Position numbers and translations under genes: made by a program. Positions 1-9,397 of a stretch of DNA of 64,000 nucleotides are shown piece by piece. The notes beneath the pieces were generated by a model that did no database searches, was not told where the DNA came from, and saw only the letters and a list, made by a program, of their open reading frames with translations. The DNA lies in assembly GCA_947488435.1 (NCBI GenBank), contig CANKZG010000002.1, positions 558,001 through 622,000 of the forward strand. The letters run 5' to 3'. The DNA is from an uncultured Flavobacteriaceae bacterium (GTDB lineage: Bacteria > Bacteroidota > Bacteroidia > Flavobacteriales > Flavobacteriaceae). Numbering within the stretch: position 1 is the stretch's first letter; each line of letters starts with the position of its first letter.

Positions 1-645
1 AAACAGAAAACAACAGATACCAAAAATAAGTGTTGCGTATTCCTTTTTATCACTTAAAAAGAGAAAGAGAAAATAGAAAAAAGCAATAAGAAAAGCTCCT
101 GCAAAGAGATGCATATAAGAGGACTCTATAGTTTGATTCGTTAATAAATTATCATAATAATCTATTTCTAGCTGCGCTATTCTAGTATGATCCGGAAAAT
201 ATAAAAGACTAGAGCGTAGCGCCAATACATGCGCTCCTTTTTTCGTAAGATGAGCAGGGATACGATATGTAGTCCACATTTTACCAACTTTACCCAAGGT
301 TGCTTCCTGACCTGGGTTTCCATTTTTACCAATTAATTCCCCATCCCAAAAAACTTCATATTCCCCATATGCATGTAAGTAAACCCCAAACGGTTTTAGA
401 GAATCAGGTGCTTTCAAAATATCAATTTTGGTTCTGGACCAGAAAACCTGACCACCTGGCACAAACCACAATCTCTTATCCCAATTTTGATCATTAAACG
501 CTTTAGTCGCCCATTCGCTTTGGTCTCCAATTTTGAATACCGTCCGATACCTTTTTGAAATGCTACGTTCCGGAGTACAAGAAGTTACCAGTAGCATCAA
601 GCAGATGAATAAAAAAAACGATAAAGGTCTCAATATTACTTTCAT
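1..645 (-). CDS. Membrane sensor protein, N-terminal part (7TMR-DISM-like), runs off window
   Basis: An ATG at 645 opens a frame of about 215 codons with no stop before the left edge, so the C-terminus is missing. The first 23 residues form a lipoprotein-type signal ending LLVTSC. Residues ~35-165 (GDQSEWATKAFNDQNWDK and following) resemble the galactose-binding-like jelly-roll found in front of 7TM receptor domains of Bacteroidota. From residue ~180 a strongly hydrophobic helix begins (LFAGAFLIAFFYFLFLFL), with another starting at the edge. I infer a membrane receptor, probably with a kinase or other output domain outside the window. It is divergent from the serine hydrolase-like gene at 810 and shares its intergenic promoter region. 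Confidence 0.7.
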   Translation of the reverse strand, partial: MKVILRPLSFFLFICLMLLVTSCTPERSISKRYRTVFKIGDQSEWATKAFNDQNWDKRLWFVPGGQVFWSRTKIDILKAPDSLKPFGVYLHAYGEYEVFWDGELIGKNGNPGQEATLGKVGKMWTTYRIPAHLTKKGAHVLALRSSLLYFPDHTRIAQLEIDYYDNLLTNQTIESSYMHLFAGAFLIAFFYFLFLFLSDKKEYATLIFGICCFLF

Positions 646-689
646 TTGTTTTAATACATGCAAACTAAGCATTATAAAATGGTTTCTTT

Positions 690-753
690 GAGCAGTTCAA
701 TAGTCTATAGAGCAGTTGACAAAATTTAGGTTGAATACATGACAGAAAAATAC
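690..753 (+). promoter_or_regulatory. Direct-repeat promoter element, copy 1 (candidate LytTR-type operator)
   Basis: GAGCAGTT occurs at 690-697 and again at 710-717, exactly 20 bp apart (two helical turns). AAAAATAC follows at 746-753. The same layout with identical distances occurs at 24772 and 30916. Two direct repeats about two turns apart is the arrangement bound by LytTR regulators, and two LytTR response regulators lie in this window; the link is inference. The element is 57 bp upstream of the 810 start. Confidence 0.6.
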
Positions 754-809
754 ATCTTTTGTAGGTTACAATTACACATCAGCTGTCATTTAATTTAAAA
801 AAATTACGA

Positions 810-2648
810 ATGAAATACCTGATTTCAATACTATTGATGCTCATCTTTTATCAATCCCATGCGCAAAAATCAAATACGGACACTACTGCTGATTTCATTA
901 GAAAAGTGGAAAATGGTCTTACAACCCCTATTCACATCATCGGGGATAAAACTTGGTCTATAGAAGAACGTCTGAAACATTATGGAATTCCGGGGGCAAG
1001 TATAGCCGTGATACACAACGGCAAAATTGCATGGGCCAAAGGTTATGGAGTTACAGATAAAGAAAGCAACACTCCTGTGACCACTGAAACGCTTTTCCAG
1101 GCAGCAGCAACTAGTATGCCTGTTACAGCCTATGGGGCATTACGTCTGGTAGAACAAAATAAATTAGACTTGGATGAAAATATTAACAGTTATCTAAAAT
1201 CCTGGAAAGTAGCTGAAAATGAATTTACCAAAGAAAATAAAGTTACCGTAAAAAATCTATTAAATCATTCTGCGGGAATACATCCTCGAGGAACGGGATC
1301 TTATAGTATAAATGAAAAGATTCCAACACTTTTAGAGGTATTAAACGGAACTTCTCCACCAGCTTTGAACGATCCAATTGTAGTAAATAAAGAGCCTGGT
1401 GAAAGTGTTCGCTTTGCATACGCCAGTTATGTGCCTATTCAACAAATGATGCTTGATGTGGAGGGGAAAACATTCCCGGAGATCATGCATGAACTGGTGT
1501 TACATCCCTTAGAAATGAACAATAGCACGTTCAATCAATCGCTTTCAGCGGAACAATTATCGAAGATAGCAACAGGGTATTTACAAGATGGTTCTATGGT
1601 AAAGGGTAGAAGAGAAATCTATCCTGCAATGGCTTCATACGGATTATGGACAACGGCCGAAGACTATGCAAAGTTTTTAACTAGTGTACAGCAAACACTC
1701 AAAGGGAAGCCTACTAAAGGATTATCAAGAGATCTGACCGAATTAATGGGTACACCCTATGGAGTGGGTAATTCCGAATGGTCATTTACACTCGGGTTAG
1801 GATTTCAGCTTATAAATAGAAACAATGAAATCTACCTAAGGCATCACGGATGGAATAAGGGGTTTTATGCTGAGATAGAGGCGCATAGAGATAAAGGTTA
1901 TGGGGTGGTAGTATTAACAAATTCAACTTTTCCGGAATTTAATTTCGAAGTGAAACGCTCTGTTGCGCTGGCCTATGACTGGGATAATTATGTTCCTAGG
2001 TATCAAAAAATGGAAATTAAACAGTCGTCTGTTGATGAAATTACGGGTAGATATCAATCCGAGGATGTTATTGTAGAAATCTATCAAAAGGACAATCAAC
2101 TGTTCTACAAAAACATACTTGCAGAACAGGGAGTAGAACTCATTAAAGTATCAGATAGCCTTTTCGTTCGAAGGAGTTCTAGCAGATTTATTCAGTTTAA
2201 ACCAGGTGCTGAAAATGGCATAGCCAATTTACAGTATCTGAATCGAGACAATGGTGCAATAATTTCAACTTTAGTTAAGGTTGCTAAGGATAAAAAAACT
2301 CCAGTAGAATTTCTACTTGAAGACGATTTTGAAAACGCACTTATAGCCTACAAGAATTTAATGGCGCAAGACCCTAGCCATCCAACTGTAACGGAAAGCT
2401 ACATAAATGATATTGGTTATGATTTTTTCCACGCCGATAGAATGCGGTTATCACTAAACACTTTTAAAATAAATATAAATCTCTATCCTGATAGCTATCA
2501 AGTATATGATAGTTATGCAGAAGCATGCATGAAAGCAGGAGAAACAGATTTGGCAATCTTAAATTATTCCAAATCCCTTGAATTGAACCCTCAAAATAAC
2601 CATGCCAAGCATAAGCTTAAAATATTACAAAAAAGTAAAGGAGATTAA
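810..2648 (+). CDS. Beta-lactamase-like serine hydrolase pseudoenzyme with C-terminal TPR
   Basis: Signal peptide at residues 1-18 (YQSHAQ), a class C beta-lactamase/penicillin-binding-like domain at ~50-400, and a TPR-like tail (~510-605, ending YSKSLELNPQNNHAK). The fold landmarks are present: HYGIPGASIAVI, LNHSAG, FAYASYVPIQQ, and HHGWNKGFYAE in the place of the family's third motif. The active-site SxxK should fall in FQAAATSMPVTA, where Ser is Ala100 and Lys is Met103, so acyl-enzyme chemistry is unlikely. The paralogue at 33427 has the same double loss. It heads a four-gene run (810-5759) behind a 20-bp direct-repeat promoter element. I infer an exported binding or regulatory protein rather than an active hydrolase. 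Confidence 0.85.
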   Translation: MKYLISILLMLIFYQSHAQKSNTDTTADFIRKVENGLTTPIHIIGDKTWSIEERLKHYGIPGASIAVIHNGKIAWAKGYGVTDKESNTPVTTETLFQAAATSMPVTAYGALRLVEQNKLDLDENINSYLKSWKVAENEFTKENKVTVKNLLNHSAGIHPRGTGSYSINEKIPTLLEVLNGTSPPALNDPIVVNKEPGESVRFAYASYVPIQQMMLDVEGKTFPEIMHELVLHPLEMNNSTFNQSLSAEQLSKIATGYLQDGSMVKGRREIYPAMASYGLWTTAEDYAKFLTSVQQTLKGKPTKGLSRDLTELMGTPYGVGNSEWSFTLGLGFQLINRNNEIYLRHHGWNKGFYAEIEAHRDKGYGVVVLTNSTFPEFNFEVKRSVALAYDWDNYVPRYQKMEIKQSSVDEITGRYQSEDVIVEIYQKDNQLFYKNILAEQGVELIKVSDSLFVRRSSSRFIQFKPGAENGIANLQYLNRDNGAIISTLVKVAKDKKTPVEFLLEDDFENALIAYKNLMAQDPSHPTVTESYINDIGYDFFHADRMRLSLNTFKININLYPDSYQVYDSYAEACMKAGETDLAILNYSKSLELNPQNNHAKHKLKILQKSKGD

Positions 2649-2717
2649 TTTTTATGCTGCTAAAAAAAGGAAAATAGAAGTGGAACTTAACAATTGAACA
2701 CTTGAAATTTATACATA

Positions 2718-3605
2718 ATGAAGAGAGTAAGCCTTATTTTACTTAGTGTAGGAGTGCTATTTTTAAACGCTTGTAATACGAAGAAGGAACGAATAGAGAA
2801 CAACGATTCATCAACCACTGAAAGTCCTTATTTAGGACAACAACCACCGGGCATCGTTCCAGAACCTTTTGCTCCGGGTATGGTTACAACAAAAAAATGG
2901 GAATACGGTGGTGTCTTTACACCCGATCTCAAGGAATTTTATTTCCTCAGACAAATTGAAGGAGTTAAAAAGCAAGAATTTGTTGTCTATAAAAATAACG
3001 AGAATACTTGGAAGGAGACCGTCATATCTTCACGTAAAGGACAGCCTTTTATCTCCCCAGATGGCAAGACAATGTATTTGGGACGTAGCTATATGGAACG
3101 GAATAATGTTGGCGAATGGTCGGAAATAAAAAAACTCAAATCGCCTTTTGATAGCTTACCTATCATGCGCCTAACAGCTTCTTCCAAAGGGACTTATTTT
3201 TTTGATGAGTTCAAACGCGATTTTACAGGAGATATTCGTTATTCAAGGCTTATAGATGGAACATATGAAGAACCAAAATTACTCAGTAAAAAGATCAATA
3301 CTGGAGGAAGCTTTCACCCTTTTATAGCGCCTGATGAATCTTATATCATATTTGATAGTGAAAGAGAAGAAGGGTTTGGAGATTCTGACATTTATATTAG
3401 CTATCGCCAACAGGATGGCGAATGGGGTGCTCCTATTAACTTAGGAGGCAATATAAATACAGAAGCTTGGGAAGCAGCTGCAACCGTAACACCAGATGGC
3501 AAATATCTTTTCTTTAATAGAAACATAGGTTCTGATAATTACGAAAATGTAGATATTTACTGGGTAGATGCGAAGATTATTGAGGAACTCAAACCGAAAG
3601 AATAA
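2718..3605 (+). CDS. PD40 (TolB-like) beta-propeller lipoprotein
   Basis: Lipoprotein signal ending [10 protein letters not shown] predicts anchoring in an envelope membrane. The mature part opens with the family signature GQQPPGIVPEPFAPGMV and then carries blade motifs such as [22 protein letters not shown] and [11 protein letters not shown], typical of PD40/WD40-like TolB propellers. It belongs to a set of seven paralogues in this window (18551, 19443, 20323, 21280, 27107, 31098). Only 2 bp separate its stop from the next start, so it is co-transcribed with the TolB-like gene at 3608. Ligand unknown; propellers of this kind usually bind partners and are not catalytic. Confidence 0.8.
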   Translation: MKRVSLILLSVGVLFLNACNTKKERIENNDSSTTESPYLGQQPPGIVPEPFAPGMVTTKKWEYGGVFTPDLKEFYFLRQIEGVKKQEFVVYKNNENTWKETVISSRKGQPFISPDGKTMYLGRSYMERNNVGEWSEIKKLKSPFDSLPIMRLTASSKGTYFFDEFKRDFTGDIRYSRLIDGTYEEPKLLSKKINTGGSFHPFIAPDESYIIFDSEREEGFGDSDIYISYRQQDGEWGAPINLGGNINTEAWEAAATVTPDGKYLFFNRNIGSDNYENVDIYWVDAKIIEELKPKE

Positions 3606-3607
3606 CT

Positions 3608-4513
3608 ATGCAGCATCTATTAAAAATCGTATTCCTTTTAAGCTACTTTGCAGGCAGTTTTATTGCTTCATGTCAAGGGAATAATACAGCAAAATCAACC
3701 TTCTATACCATTGCTTATGGTTCAACAAAAACGGGCAATATAGAAATCTATTCAGCGGATATAAAAGGGAAAACAACTATTAAAAGTACCAATGAGAATG
3801 GAGGTTATGCAGCGTGGTCTCCTAATGGAGAACGCATCGCCTTTTATGCAAAATACAACAACAAAAAGACGTGGTCTATTCATACCATGAATAGTGATGG
3901 CACCAATAGAAAACGACTAACGCATGCTAATAATAAATGGGATAATGCTCCGGACTGGTCCCCAAACGGGGAAAAAATTGTTTTTGCAAGGGAGTATAAA
4001 GATACAGCTGGTATTTGGCATCCAGAAATTTGGATCATGAATGCCGATGGTAGCGAGCAAACTCAAATAAAATCACTGAAAGGGAGTAATCCTTATTTTA
4101 CTCCAGAAGGTAGGATTGTCTTTTCCTGGGAATTTGAAGATAAGAATAGTGCGATAAGTATTGCAGATCTTGATGGAAGAAACATAACTCGGTTAACACA
4201 TAATAATGGAAAAGAGTGGCATCCTGAGGTTTCTCCAGATGGAAAACAAGTTGCTTTTATGTCTGACAGGGATGGGAATTTTGAAATTTATGTGATGAAT
4301 ATCGATGGATCACACCAAAAACGATTAACCCATAGTGCTATAGATGATTGGTACCCTTCCTGGTCTCCAGACGGAGCTCAAATCATTTTTTCAAATGCCA
4401 CAAGTGAGGGTAATGATAGAAACATTTATGTAATGAATGCTGATGGTACAGGAGTACGAAAGCTTATAGCACATGGTTCACAAGCCGAATGGTTAAAAAT
4501 AAATAAATATTAA
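3608..4513 (+). CDS. TolB-like beta-propeller lipoprotein
   Basis: Signal with lipobox FIASC, then about six repeats of a ~45-residue blade: AAWSPNGERIAFYA, PDWSPNGEKIVFA, PEVSPDGKQVAFMSD and PSWSPDGAQIIFS, each followed by a segment like IYVMNADGTGVRKL. This is the classical TolB C-terminal/WD40-like propeller. It lacks the GQKPPG opening of the neighbouring PD40 paralogues and is a different subfamily. It sits between a PD40 lipoprotein (2 bp gap) and a hydrolase-like gene (1 bp gap), so it is part of one operon. Function beyond envelope-located protein binding cannot be read from the sequence. Confidence 0.8.
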   Translation: MQHLLKIVFLLSYFAGSFIASCQGNNTAKSTFYTIAYGSTKTGNIEIYSADIKGKTTIKSTNENGGYAAWSPNGERIAFYAKYNNKKTWSIHTMNSDGTNRKRLTHANNKWDNAPDWSPNGEKIVFAREYKDTAGIWHPEIWIMNADGSEQTQIKSLKGSNPYFTPEGRIVFSWEFEDKNSAISIADLDGRNITRLTHNNGKEWHPEVSPDGKQVAFMSDRDGNFEIYVMNIDGSHQKRLTHSAIDDWYPSWSPDGAQIIFSNATSEGNDRNIYVMNADGTGVRKLIAHGSQAEWLKINKY

Positions 4514-4514
4514 A

Positions 4515-5759
4515 ATGATGAAGAAAATAAGACTAGTACTTCTATCACTTCTTGTTCTTGCATGTAAGAGCGAAATAGAAAAGGATGTTGATCCTATAAG
4601 CACTACAAGTCCAAAGTATGAAACCTATAATTATTCCGGATTTACAAAAGAGGAGAAGTATGCATTCCATAAACGCATTTTTGAAGGAGGCAGTTGGACC
4701 GAATATGGCGATTTGGAACGGTATTTTTATCTCAACTTCTCTCAAATACAGAAGCACTCACGTATACGTAGGTCGGATACCCCAAAAATTCTTGAAGAAG
4801 TACCAAGGGATGATGTGAAAAATTATATAACGTCAACAGATTTAAAAAAAGGAGGCGGACTATCATTAAATGACTATGTACAACAAGTAGAGGTTAACGG
4901 GCTAATTATAATTCATAAAGGCAAAATTGTTTTTGAAGGCTATCCAAGAATGTTCCCAACAGATTTGCACGTTAATTTTTTAATAACCCAAGTATTTGTT
5001 AGTACTGCAATAGCTATTTTGGAGGATAGAAATTTAATCGATACAAGCAAACCGATTGACTACTATTTTGATGGTCTTAAGAATTCAGGTTGGGAAGGTG
5101 TTCCAGTAATAGATATTCTATCTATGAGTTCGGGAATTGACCGTGTTCCATTGGAAACTTATGAGAAAAGTTTTGATCCCATTAAGGATTTAGCTACTGC
5201 GAAATCCTCCAAACCTTCAGGAATGGAGATCCAATTTTCTAATGCTGATGCTATGTTACTAACATTGCTCGTCGAAAAAATTAGCGGTCTTACGTTTCGT
5301 GATTTTGTGGAACAGGAAATATGGAGCAAGATAGGAGCCGAATATAGCGCTCTTTTAGGAAGCAATACAAATGGAACCTCTCTTTCATATGCCGCTGGTA
5401 TGTCAACAACACTTCGAGACCTTGCTCATTTTGGCCTTGCTTTTACACCAAGCGGCAGAAAGGACGCTAATCCCTTAATTTCTGATGCGCACTTATCTAA
5501 AATCCGGAATGTAAATAAAAGACTCGAAAGGAAGTCCCAATCTTCAGGAGAAATATACTATAGTAGTTATCAATGGGGTGCAGTCTTTGAAGATGGAGAT
5601 ATGTACAAAGGAGCACACGGAGGACAAGGTCTTTATATATCTCCTTCTAAAGATTTGGTTATTGCATATTTTGGAACAGCCAATTTGGATCGTGAAAGAA
5701 ATCAACTTTCTACTATATCCCGACAGCTTTCCAAATCTGGATTGTTTGATTTGGAATAA
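4515..5759 (+). CDS. Serine hydrolase-family lipoprotein lacking catalytic residues
   Basis: Lipobox LVLACK, a ~110-residue N-terminal segment, then a beta-lactamase-fold domain: GLIIIHKGKIVFEGY, ILSMSSGIDR, MEIQFSNADAMLL, GAHGGQGLYISP. In the family the active Ser/Lys follow a conserved His in a pattern like H..MSVTKSF. Here the equivalent segment is LHVNFLITQVFVST, with Leu156 for Ser and Gln159 for Lys. The YxN motif is F241-S-N, so the catalytic Tyr is gone too, while the HGG motif survives. I infer a pseudoenzyme. It is last in its operon and ends at a strong bidirectional terminator. ATG codons at 4515 and 4518 are equally possible starts. Confidence 0.8.
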   Translation: MMKKIRLVLLSLLVLACKSEIEKDVDPISTTSPKYETYNYSGFTKEEKYAFHKRIFEGGSWTEYGDLERYFYLNFSQIQKHSRIRRSDTPKILEEVPRDDVKNYITSTDLKKGGGLSLNDYVQQVEVNGLIIIHKGKIVFEGYPRMFPTDLHVNFLITQVFVSTAIAILEDRNLIDTSKPIDYYFDGLKNSGWEGVPVIDILSMSSGIDRVPLETYEKSFDPIKDLATAKSSKPSGMEIQFSNADAMLLTLLVEKISGLTFRDFVEQEIWSKIGAEYSALLGSNTNGTSLSYAAGMSTTLRDLAHFGLAFTPSGRKDANPLISDAHLSKIRNVNKRLERKSQSSGEIYYSSYQWGAVFEDGDMYKGAHGGQGLYISPSKDLVIAYFGTANLDRERNQLSTISRQLSKSGLFDLE

Positions 5760-5779
5760 AATCAAATAGGTGAAATTCA

Positions 5780-5822
5780 ACTACTCATACCTCAAACGCT
5801 TCGCTGGATAGGTATGAGTAGT
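5780..5822. terminator. Bidirectional intrinsic terminator
   Basis: Perfect 13-bp inverted repeat, ACTACTCATACCT and AGGTATGAGTAGT, with a 17-nt loop, followed by TTTTT on the plus strand. It lies between the convergent ends of the hydrolase-like gene (plus) and the AraC regulator gene (minus) and probably serves both. Confidence 0.85.
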
Positions 5823-5827
5823 TTTTA

Positions 5828-6958
5828 TCATTGTTTTTGTGAGTTCTCCATCTTTCTAATGTATGCCGTAGGTGTAAAATTTGTGATTTCTTTGAAAGCC
5901 TTATAAAAAGTAGATTTGGAGTTAAATCCAACCTCAAAAGCTATAGATACCATCGTAAATTCCTTATGGTCATTTTCTTCGATTCTGTGTAAAAAATCTT
6001 CAACCCTATAGGTATTAACCAATTCATAAAACGTTTTTTTATAACCATTGTTTAGTACCCACGATAATTTGTTGGTTGTAGTATTAATCTCATTAGCTAA
6101 AATGGACAAACTTAATTCTGGTCGTCGATATCCTTTATCTTTCTCAAAGAAGTGATCCACTAGATTTTGAATCTCATTTATTTCTTTTTCACTAAGCCCA
6201 TTCTTTTTCTTAGCTTCATTTTCTCTACTAGAAGGAAAACGAATTTTAAATACTTCTGGATGCTTTAAATTATAAAACCCTACAATGTAAATTTGTATAC
6301 CAAAGATTAAACAAGATATATCCCAGATCATTCTAATATCGATGGGTAGCCTAATAACAAAGCGTTCAACAATGCCTAACAACCAAAAAATCATATATAC
6401 CAATAAGCAAATGAGCATGATTTTTATATACTTTATTATGGTCTGATTAAAGGAAAGCTCTTGCTCTTCATTTCTTAGGTAATAGCGCAATAAACCATTG
6501 GCTCTAATTAAATAGGCTGAAATGAAAATGAAAAATAGAACATCATTGCAAAACAGAACAATGGTAAAATAATTAGTAAGATCTTTTAAGGAGTCATAAT
6601 TATAAATATGATAGCAACAGTATATTAAATACAACAATGAAGGCAAATAATGATAGAATGCTAACTTATAGTTTCCATTTTTATAAAAAAGTAAGCGTCT
6701 AATATAGGTGTATACTAGAGGTCCAATAAGGAGATATAAAGTATTAATAATATTACCGTATCGACCCAAAAACGTTCTATCAAATTCATCACCTATAGCT
6801 CTTTCTATTAAAAAAAAGCAATAGATAACCAATAAGTACTGTATCGTCCTGTTTGCTCCGGTATGTTTTTTAGGGATATACTGAATCGCAAAAATCAAGA
6901 AAATACACTGACCAATTATCAATACAAGAAAAAGCTCATATAGCGATATACTCATCAA
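5828..6958 (-). CDS. Membrane-anchored AraC-family transcriptional regulator
   Basis: The N-terminal ~220 residues hold about seven hydrophobic segments (for example LFLVLIIGQCIFLIFAIQYI and IKIMLICLLVYMIFWLLGIV). After a short linker comes a C-terminal AraC double HTH at ~270-370, including IAFEVGFNSKSTFYKAFKEI and TPTAYIRKM, the usual second-HTH signature. This architecture is frequent in Flavobacteriia and suggests a membrane-tethered one-component regulator. It lies convergent to the 810-5759 operon and divergent from the hydrolase gene at 7162, a plausible but unproven target. Confidence 0.88.
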   Translation of the reverse strand: MMSISLYELFLVLIIGQCIFLIFAIQYIPKKHTGANRTIQYLLVIYCFFLIERAIGDEFDRTFLGRYGNIINTLYLLIGPLVYTYIRRLLFYKNGNYKLAFYHYLPSLLYLIYCCYHIYNYDSLKDLTNYFTIVLFCNDVLFFIFISAYLIRANGLLRYYLRNEEQELSFNQTIIKYIKIMLICLLVYMIFWLLGIVERFVIRLPIDIRMIWDISCLIFGIQIYIVGFYNLKHPEVFKIRFPSSRENEAKKKNGLSEKEINEIQNLVDHFFEKDKGYRRPELSLSILANEINTTTNKLSWVLNNGYKKTFYELVNTYRVEDFLHRIEENDHKEFTMVSIAFEVGFNSKSTFYKAFKEITNFTPTAYIRKMENSQKQ

Positions 6959-7161
6959 CTTAGAATTTTATCAGGGTTACACGCTAATCTATCTTATAAA
7001 CAATGGGAGCTACTTTCATCTCTTTTTTTGGTTAGCATTCAAGTTTTAGATATTTATGATTAAAAATTGTCTGATACTATAGTTTAGGACATCTAATACT
7101 TGTAATCGTTACATCTGGCTACGATTTTTTTTTTCCTTTACAGAAAATTAATTTACAATTT

Positions 7162-8826
7162 ATGAGATCTAAATATCTATTTATCCTTATTAGCTGTTTG
7201 TTATTATCCTGTAAAAACAGTGGTCAATCAAAATTGAATGATAAGCAATCAAAAGAAGTAGCTAACTTATATTTTTCAGAAGTTAACTATTTAAAAGCTG
7301 AATTTTCGTCAGAAGAATTTTACTCAGAAGCATTTTCAAAAAGCTTCAATTTACATGACGACAACTTCCTTACTATTGTTTTTACTTTAGAAAAACCGTT
7401 AATATACAGTCTTCAAGAACTAGCACCAAACCTAGCCGAAGAAGAATTATTAAGCAAAGGAAATTTTCAATTTTCTTATTTGGTAGACGGAAATATGATA
7501 TACACAGAAAATTTAAACGCTGGAGCAGGATCAGTAAAAGGATATAAAACAGAAAAGTTGGATTTTAGAATACCATTAGTAGCCCCAGAACAAATAGATT
7601 GGTGGGGTTGGTTTATGTGGAAGAGGTTTATAAAATTTAATGGAGGGCAAGACGCATTTACAGAAGGGAAACATACCTTAAGCGTGGAAATACGATCTTA
7701 TTTAAATAACGGTACCCTAAAAGTTAGTCCCCTTTTGGCAAAAGGAAGTATTGCAGTAGAAGTTCCAAAAATAAGTATTGACGAAAGTCTGGTTTCCATT
7801 CAAAGAATAGAAGCGAATAGTGGCTTAGAAATTTCTAATGATAATTTTGATAGAGCTAAAATTAAAGCTCTGAATAGGAAAATAGTAGAGGGCAGATTTA
7901 ATGATATTAATGGTATTGTAGTAATAAAAGATGGTAAACTCCTTATAGAAGAATATTTTAACAATGCAACAAGAGATAGTTTACATAACGCAATGTCTGT
8001 AGGAAAGTCCTTTGCCTCTACGATATTGGGCATAGCAATTGAAGATGGGTTTATAAAAAATGAAGATGCCCTATTAAAAGATTTTTACGATTTAACATCA
8101 TATAAAAACTACAGTCCAAAAAAAGATTCAGTAACGCTAAAATCACTTTTAACAATGAGTTCCGGATTCCTTGGTAATGATAATGACTATGAAAGTCCGG
8201 GGACAGAAGACAAAATGCAGGCTGCAGATAACTGGGTGAAGTTTACGTTAGACTTACCTATGCATGAAGACAAAGTAATAGGTAAAGATTATAGTTATTT
8301 TACTGCAGGATCTAATTTGGTGGGAGACATTATAGAGAAATCTGTTCCTGAAGGCTTAGAAAAATATGCAGATAAAAAATTATTTGCCTCATTAGATATT
8401 CCTAATTATAAATGGTTTTATACGCCTCAAAATATTGCGTATACAGGTGGAGGTATACAGTTGAGAGCAATCGATTTTGCAAAATATGGACAATTATATA
8501 AAAACAATGGACTTTGGAATGGGAAACAAATTCTCACTAAAGCTTGGATAGAAAAAAGTTTAGCCAGACAAGTATCGCAAGACTATGGGGGAATAGAAGG
8601 CTTTCATTACGGTTACCTTTTTTGGAACAGAATTTACAATCTAAATGGTAAAAACTACGAAGTTTCTTTTTCTGCTGGGAATGGGGGCAATAAGATTTTT
8701 ATTTTTAAAGACATTCCTTTTGTTGTGGTTATCACCACCTCAGCGTATGGTATGCCAAACGCTCACGCAAATGTAGATAAAATGATGACGAATTATATCT
8801 TACCGGCAATACTAGAAAAACAATAA
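7162..8826 (+). CDS. Serine hydrolase (class C beta-lactamase family) lipoprotein
   Basis: Lipobox LLLSCKNS. An N-terminal beta-rich region of about 190 residues that I do not recognise (contains WWGWFMWKRFIKF) precedes the hydrolase domain. That domain has an intact SxxK: in HNAMSVGKSFAST, Ser279 and Lys282. It also has LLTMSSGF, YSYFTAGSNLVGDIIE around the expected Tyr, and SFSAGNGGNKIFIF in the third-motif position. It is therefore one of the presumably active members in this window. Substrate unknown; relatives act on beta-lactams, D-amino-acid peptides or esters. It stands alone, divergent from the AraC gene. Confidence 0.88.
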   Translation: MRSKYLFILISCLLLSCKNSGQSKLNDKQSKEVANLYFSEVNYLKAEFSSEEFYSEAFSKSFNLHDDNFLTIVFTLEKPLIYSLQELAPNLAEEELLSKGNFQFSYLVDGNMIYTENLNAGAGSVKGYKTEKLDFRIPLVAPEQIDWWGWFMWKRFIKFNGGQDAFTEGKHTLSVEIRSYLNNGTLKVSPLLAKGSIAVEVPKISIDESLVSIQRIEANSGLEISNDNFDRAKIKALNRKIVEGRFNDINGIVVIKDGKLLIEEYFNNATRDSLHNAMSVGKSFASTILGIAIEDGFIKNEDALLKDFYDLTSYKNYSPKKDSVTLKSLLTMSSGFLGNDNDYESPGTEDKMQAADNWVKFTLDLPMHEDKVIGKDYSYFTAGSNLVGDIIEKSVPEGLEKYADKKLFASLDIPNYKWFYTPQNIAYTGGGIQLRAIDFAKYGQLYKNNGLWNGKQILTKAWIEKSLARQVSQDYGGIEGFHYGYLFWNRIYNLNGKNYEVSFSAGNGGNKIFIFKDIPFVVVITTSAYGMPNAHANVDKMMTNYILPAILEKQ

Positions 8827-9185
8827 AATCAGTTGATGAGCATCCATTTTATCAACTAGGAGAGGGGGGATGTAAATACGTCTTAGCCCAACACGATGAA
8901 TTACATTGATAAACTTCTTTTTAATTAATTCTACGTCCCTCAAATTTGTGTTTCCTAGGTTTTTTAGGCAGAATATATAACGTAATACTCTTTATTTAAA
9001 CCACTTATCTTACATAGAAAACATTTTTACAAAGGACATCTAGCGACTGCCCGAAGTCAAGTGCCAGACAAGTTGGAAAATAGTTAGAATATATGGGTAA
9101 CAATACAAAAGTGGAGGAACTTCCATTTAGGTAGCATTTAATAATGCTTTCTATTAACCTTTTTATTAACTAAAAATTCAAAATT
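8827..9185. other. Non-coding stretch upstream of a small peptide gene
   Basis: No credible gene. It begins with a weak hairpin (AGTTGAT at 8831 with ATCAACT at 8851, no T-run) that may end the hydrolase transcript. The last ~60 bp are very AT-rich and lead directly into the ATG of the peptide gene at 9186. I saw no repeat or operator I can name. Confidence 0.5.
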
Positions 9186-9284
9186 ATGTCACAACTCATT
9201 TTATGGGCGCTAGAAATAGTTTTTGGCGACGAAGAAGAGCAAACAGAAGACACTTGCAATGAAACAACTTGTGAGGTAGAGTAA
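9186..9284 (+). CDS. Small acidic 32-residue peptide, possible exported or RiPP-like precursor
   Basis: ATG-initiated frame encoding 32 residues: a hydrophobic, helix-prone start MSQLILWALEIVFG followed by an acidic tail with two Cys, DEEEQTEDTCNETTCEVE. It is framed by an AT-rich leader (AAAAATTCAAAATT before the ATG, typical of well-expressed Bacteroidota genes) and by an intrinsic terminator 16 bp after the stop, which argues for a real short transcript. The next gene, starting 113 bp later, is an ABC exporter. No family recognised. The two-part layout suggests a precursor or signalling peptide, but no modifying enzyme is adjacent. It could be a chance ORF, but the terminator makes that less likely. 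Confidence 0.55.
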   Translation: MSQLILWALEIVFGDEEEQTEDTCNETTCEVE

Positions 9285-9300
9285 AACTCTTTGACTTTAA

Positions 9301-9336
9301 AGAAAGCTGGAAAAAATATTTTCCGGCTTTCTTCTT
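9301..9336 (+). terminator. Intrinsic terminator after the small peptide gene
   Basis: A 14-bp stem, AGAAAGCTGGAAAA with TTTTCCGGCTTTCT (one G-T wobble), has a 4-nt loop and ends in CTTCTT. It separates the peptide transcript from the downstream ABC transporter. Confidence 0.8.
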
Positions 9337-9397
9337 ATGCTCTATTAAGGAATAACATGCTATTTATGGTCTTGAACTTCTTACATAGATTTTGCAA

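Noticed and set aside
7089-7116. Another direct-repeat operator before the hydrolase at 7162 (ACATCT twice, 22 bp apart)
   Set aside because: Only six shared bases, different spacing and no AAAAATAC at the fixed distance, so not counted with the three elements.
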